From an uncultured Gammaproteobacteria bacterium (GTDB taxonomy: Bacteria; Pseudomonadota; Gammaproteobacteria; GCA-002705445; GCA-002716945): a DNA stretch of 64,000 nucleotides. Made by a program: the position numbers and the translations under genes. The notes beneath the pieces were generated by a model. The model had not been told where the DNA came from and made no database searches. It saw only the letters and a program-made list of their open reading frames with translations. Of the stretch, positions 61,254 to 64,000 are shown in pieces. The stretch lies in NCBI GenBank assembly GCA_902521725.1, contig CABYTF010000003.1, positions 17,709 through 81,708 on the forward strand. The letters run 5' to 3'. Position 1 is the stretch's first letter. Every line of letters begins with the position of its first letter.

Positions 61254-62468
61254 TTAAATTTTAGAATCAGACTCAACTATATCTAAAAACCTTGTTTTTA
61301 TCTCTGGCATAGCAGTTTCCACTCTATTCCAATTCGTAATGAGCGGATTTTGATTGGGATTATCTAGAAACTCTTGCCCAGCAATAATTATATTGTTTGA
61401 AAAGAGCTCTATCGCAATTTCCTCTTCATTAATGTTTAATTTAAGACCATTAATCTTCGCATCATTATGATAAATCTCTAGTAAATCTAGTGCTGTGCGA
61501 TAATATGTTGCCTTTAATGTTCTAAGAGTGTTATGTGTAAAAGTATCACCTTGTGCTGCAAGTTTCCTAATGAGGGTCTTGGTTATATCAATGGACATTT
61601 TTGAGAGTCCTTTGCTTGTATCATTTTCCGACAAGACCTGGTGTTTATGATCATAAGTATCAGCGATATCAACCTGACATATTCTGTTATAAGCTTGATT
61701 TCTCTGCATTTCGGACAATAGACCAATTTCCAAGCCCCAATCACACGGAATTCTGATTTCCTTGAGTAATCTACTTTTAAAAGAAAATTCACCTGCCAAT
61801 GGGTACCTGAATACATCAATAAATTCAATATAATCTCTGTGACCAAGAACTTTTTTAAATGTCTTCAGAAGAGGTGTAACTAGCAATCTAGTGACTCTGC
61901 CACTTAGAGCGCCTTCCCTTATTCTTGGATAATATCCTTTGCAAAATTCATAGTTAAAATGAGGGTTTGAGACTGGATATACTAGACGAGCTAAAAGTTC
62001 CCTGTTATACGTTGTTATATCACAATCATGAAGTGCAACAGAGCCTGCCTCATTTCTAGAATAGGTATAGCCCATACAATACCATACATTCTTGCCTTTG
62101 CCTGGTTGGTTGGGGGCAATTCCCAGCTTTTTAAAATCACTATCAAGCTTTTTCATTTTTGGACTATCATTCCATAAAACTGAATGTGATTGATTCAAAT
62201 CCGAAAAAAATTTTTTCGCTTTGATAAACTCTGACTTATTAGCTTTATCCAGGCCGATTGTTATATGATTCAAATACTTTATATCTCTCAGACACGATAC
62301 AATATTTTTCAATGCTGCTCCCTCAAGCTCGGAGTACAATGAGGGTAATATTAGTTCAATTGGAGCATCTTTTGAGTATTCTCTTAGCTCTTGCTCTATC
62401 TCATCTAAAGAACGATTAGATAAATTATGAAGTGTACTTATTACACCATTCTGATGGAAGTCAGACAT
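61254..62468 (-). CDS. gpgS: Glucosyl-3-phosphoglycerate synthase
   Basis: Transfers glucose from NDP-glucose to 3-phosphoglycerate, the first step of glucosylglycerate synthesis. The 404-residue GT81-like protein has ELILPSLYSELEGAALKNIV, NQPGKGKNVWYCMGYTYS, the metal-binding SVALHDCDITTYNRELLARLVYPV (HDCD near residue 168), and FDVFRYPLAGEFSFKSRLL-like VFRYPLAGEFSF with DWGLEIGLLSEM. These match bacterial GpgS rather than mannosyl-type enzymes. It overlaps the phosphatase gene by eight bases. Confidence 0.88.
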   Translation of the reverse strand: MSDFHQNGVISTLHNLSNRSLDEIEQELREYSKDAPIELILPSLYSELEGAALKNIVSCLRDIKYLNHITIGLDKANKSEFIKAKKFFSDLNQSHSVLWNDSPKMKKLDSDFKKLGIAPNQPGKGKNVWYCMGYTYSRNEAGSVALHDCDITTYNRELLARLVYPVSNPHFNYEFCKGYYPRIREGALSGRVTRLLVTPLLKTFKKVLGHRDYIEFIDVFRYPLAGEFSFKSRLLKEIRIPCDWGLEIGLLSEMQRNQAYNRICQVDIADTYDHKHQVLSENDTSKGLSKMSIDITKTLIRKLAAQGDTFTHNTLRTLKATYYRTALDLLEIYHNDAKINGLKLNINEEEIAIELFSNNIIIAGQEFLDNPNQNPLITNWNRVETAMPEIKTRFLDIVESDSKI

Positions 62469-63318
62469 ATGTATGCTCCTGTAACTTTATTTGTGTAAAT
62501 ATATTATGTATACACTCTGCCCATCCCTCAGGTGCGTGATTCGTACTCAATAGGACCTTGCTAATATCAATTTTCTTCATCAAGTCATTATTATTTTCTG
62601 ATTTGACAACACAAGCATAGTCTACGTTACTTAACATTTCTAGGTCATTGGTACTATCTCCAATACCAATAGTTATAATTTTATTGTACATCCCGGATGA
62701 TTTAATCTGATTTAAAAAAAATTTTACCGCCTGTCCTTTATCGTGAGACGCGCAAATGTGAGAAAATCTTCCGCCCTTTATAAGTTTGAGGCCATGTCTA
62801 TGTAATACCGACTTAAATTTACTATAACGTCCCTCATCTGACTTCCAATTTATTAGAACAGAAAAATCTCTTTTAGAGGCTAAATGTAAGTCATTGCCTT
62901 TCAATCCAGAAAGTCGTGATTTTTCATCAAGACAAAGATCATCAAACATATCTAGATCATTTTTAAAGTTTTTCTGTACCTCTTCCTTGATGATCTTTTT
63001 AAACATATCTATTTTTTTTGATTCATACATTATAGAATAACCCTCTCTCAATTCGTCAGAGGCTTGAGTAAAGAGATTTTTATAATATATTCCACCTCCA
63101 GTTTCACAAATAAATGGGAAACTTGTATTAAATTTTTTTTGCATATTAACAATTTCATCAAAAGTCTTACTAGAGTTATAGATCAATATATGATTGTGTT
63201 GATGTAGTGTCTCGGCAATTTCAATATTCTTTCCCTCAAAGAATGTATCGTTATTAATTAAGGTTCCATCAATATCTGTAAATACCAAAAGAGTGGTTTT
63301 TTTTAAATCAAAATTCAT
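62461..63318 (-). CDS. Glucosyl/mannosyl-3-phosphoglycerate phosphatase (HAD superfamily)
   Basis: Dephosphorylates the GpgS product to glucosylglycerate. The 285-residue HAD protein shows motif I LLVFTDIDGTLINND (residues about 10-24), motif II at IYNSSKTFDEI, a Cof-type cap with FPFICETGGGIYYKN, motif III lysine in HDKGQAVKFFL and motif IV IGIGDSTNDLEML. The ENGGGI-like CETGGGI segment is typical of MPGP-family phosphatases. First gene of the glucosylglycerate operon. Confidence 0.87.
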   Translation of the reverse strand: MNFDLKKTTLLVFTDIDGTLINNDTFFEGKNIEIAETLHQHNHILIYNSSKTFDEIVNMQKKFNTSFPFICETGGGIYYKNLFTQASDELREGYSIMYESKKIDMFKKIIKEEVQKNFKNDLDMFDDLCLDEKSRLSGLKGNDLHLASKRDFSVLINWKSDEGRYSKFKSVLHRHGLKLIKGGRFSHICASHDKGQAVKFFLNQIKSSGMYNKIITIGIGDSTNDLEMLSNVDYACVVKSENNNDLMKKIDISKVLLSTNHAPEGWAECIHNIFTQIKLQEHTYV

Positions 63319-63400
63319 AACATTTACATTATCTACCTAAACATATGCAATTTATATGCCGTTATCATCTTTTTGGCATGATTTATGCTGTTTAATAAAT

Positions 63401-63868
63401 GTGAAGAACATCAATTTGCATAAACATAAGATTTTCAGAAAAACTAAGGATGTTCTTTTCTTTGATATCACAATGCCGAAATCTAATGCATCTGATCTTG
63501 TAATACATGATTCTGCAGCTGTCTCTCCTCCTGATGATAGTCTAGGTAATAAGCAATTTTATGTACATTATCATCAGGTAGATAACAACAGAGTTGTTCA
63601 TGGCTCAAGGACTTTTGAATTAATTAATTTTGAGTGGGATAAGCCATATCAAATTGTAAAGCTTGATCGCGATAGTGGTGCGTTGAGGATACCTAAGAAA
63701 ACTTATCATAGATCCGTATCATGCGATAGCGGATCCATAGTAATAAATCAATCTGAGAGAGATGATCTATTCCAAGCAAAAAATGAGTTCAAACCTGTCT
63801 CGATCGTAAAAAATGAAAAACTTGCCAACATTCTTAAAACAGTGAAGCCGCTAATTGTCAAGATTTAG
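63401..63868 (+). CDS. WxcM/FdtA-like cupin domain protein
   Basis: 155 residues from a GTG at 63401; an ATG at 63356 would add 15 residues of poor quality, so the start is uncertain. The body resembles the beta-helix cupin of dTDP-sugar 3,4-ketoisomerases and related WxcM domains: KQFYVHYHQVDNNRVVHGSR, a WDKPYQIVKLDRDSGALRIP segment that fits the rim strand, and TYHRSVSCDSGSIVINQSER. I infer a sugar-modifying or structural cupin. No sugar-nucleotide genes adjoin it. Convergent with gltX. Confidence 0.5.
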   Translation: MKNINLHKHKIFRKTKDVLFFDITMPKSNASDLVIHDSAAVSPPDDSLGNKQFYVHYHQVDNNRVVHGSRTFELINFEWDKPYQIVKLDRDSGALRIPKKTYHRSVSCDSGSIVINQSERDDLFQAKNEFKPVSIVKNEKLANILKTVKPLIVKI

Positions 63869-63887
63869 TATATTTTTTGCTATGGAA

Positions 63888-64000
63888 TTATTTATAAATT
63901 TCTAATAATCTAGATATTCTCTCAATTACCCTTTTTTTGCCCAAAAGAAAGCAAAGATCATCTATAGAGGGTGCATTCAATTTACCAGTTGTAGCAAATC
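63888..64000 (-). CDS. gltX: Probable glutamyl-tRNA synthetase, C-terminal end only
   Basis: The last 36 codons of a minus-strand gene entering from the right edge: FATTGKLNAPSIDDLCFLLG then KKRVIERISRLLEIYK and stop. This matches the GltX C-terminus pattern (TGK...P...LLGKxRVxxRI). The rest is outside the window. Confidence 0.65.
   Translation of the reverse strand, partial: FATTGKLNAPSIDDLCFLLGKKRVIERISRLLEIYK

Noticed and set aside
61254..62468. Mannosyl-3-phosphoglycerate synthase
   Set aside because: Motifs around the HDCD site and overall length fit GpgS better, and the neighbouring GH13_18 enzyme acts on glucosides.
1..64000. CRISPR arrays or insertion sequences
   Set aside because: No regularly spaced direct repeats and no transposase genes were seen; the only mobile trace is the element at 57.2-58.2 kb.

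Overview
The window comes from an AT-rich, gene-dense bacterial chromosome. The gene content (mraZ-headed dcw cluster, type A RNase P RNA, DusA, MobA, FdsGB/FdsA-type formate dehydrogenase) suggests a proteobacterium, probably a gammaproteobacterium with a streamlined genome. This is an inference from gene families; no 16S rRNA gene is present. The organism is a methylotroph, or at least a formaldehyde oxidiser. The window holds an almost complete tetrahydromethanopterin (H4MPT) and methanofuran-type C1 oxidation route plus NAD-linked formate dehydrogenase. No methanol dehydrogenase, methane monooxygenase or methylamine dehydrogenase is visible.

Layout. (1) 1-13,085, minus strand: dcw cell-division and peptidoglycan cluster in transcription order mraZ, a 64-residue J-domain protein, rsmH, ftsL, ftsZ, ftsI, murE, murF, mraY, murD, ftsW, murG, murC (cut by the window edge). 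ftsZ sits between ftsL and ftsI instead of at the distal end, and ftsI has no ordinary start codon in front of its membrane anchor. (2) 13,176-15,283: rnpB, a methyltransferase, dusA. (3) 15,334-33,879: H4MPT/methanofuran block arranged as alternating operons: mobA, DmrB-like, DHPS-like, DUF447, mfnB (+); pabB, ASKHA protein, ATP-grasp (-); HisA-like (+); RFAP synthase, mtdB, ATP-grasp, mch, RimK-like ligase, CitG-like, fae (-); fhcB-A-D-C (+).

(4) 33,885-44,412: the most unusual part. It has a periplasmic thioredoxin, a single polypeptide fusing a SCO copper-chaperone domain to a MauG/di-heme peroxidase domain, an exported SBP56-family methanethiol oxidase (MtoX), a FadL-like outer-membrane channel, a small two-helix membrane protein, a XylA-type [2Fe-2S]/FAD reductase, a glutathione-transferase-like protein, a small divergent ferredoxin, an AlkB/XylM-type membrane di-iron monooxygenase, and a divergent second SCO protein. 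I infer a pathway in which a volatile methylated compound, dimethylsulfide being the most economical guess, enters through the channel. It would be alpha-hydroxylated by the monooxygenase to methanethiol plus formaldehyde; MtoX would then make more formaldehyde plus sulfide and peroxide. All C1 would flow into the adjacent Fae/Mtd/Mch/Fhc route and then to formate dehydrogenase. The substrate is not proven by sequence.

(5) 44,415-57,003: pterin-carbinolamine-dehydratase-like protein, formate dehydrogenase (NuoE-NuoF fusion plus large molybdenum subunit), an O-GlcNAc-transferase-like protein, folP, a metallo-hydrolase, fdhD, a fumarylacetoacetase-family enzyme, a GT9 glycosyltransferase, two unknown envelope proteins and a Nudix hydrolase. 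(6) 57,153-58,161: tRNA-Glu(UUC) followed by a decayed integrative element, with a duplicated tRNA 3' end, an eroded integrase N-terminus and paired direct repeats. Several tiny membrane-type ORFs lie beyond it. (7) 58,737-64,000: an unknown protein, a glucosylglycerate compatible-solute operon (synthase, phosphatase, GH13 phosphorylase), a WxcM-like cupin and the 3' end of a probable gltX.
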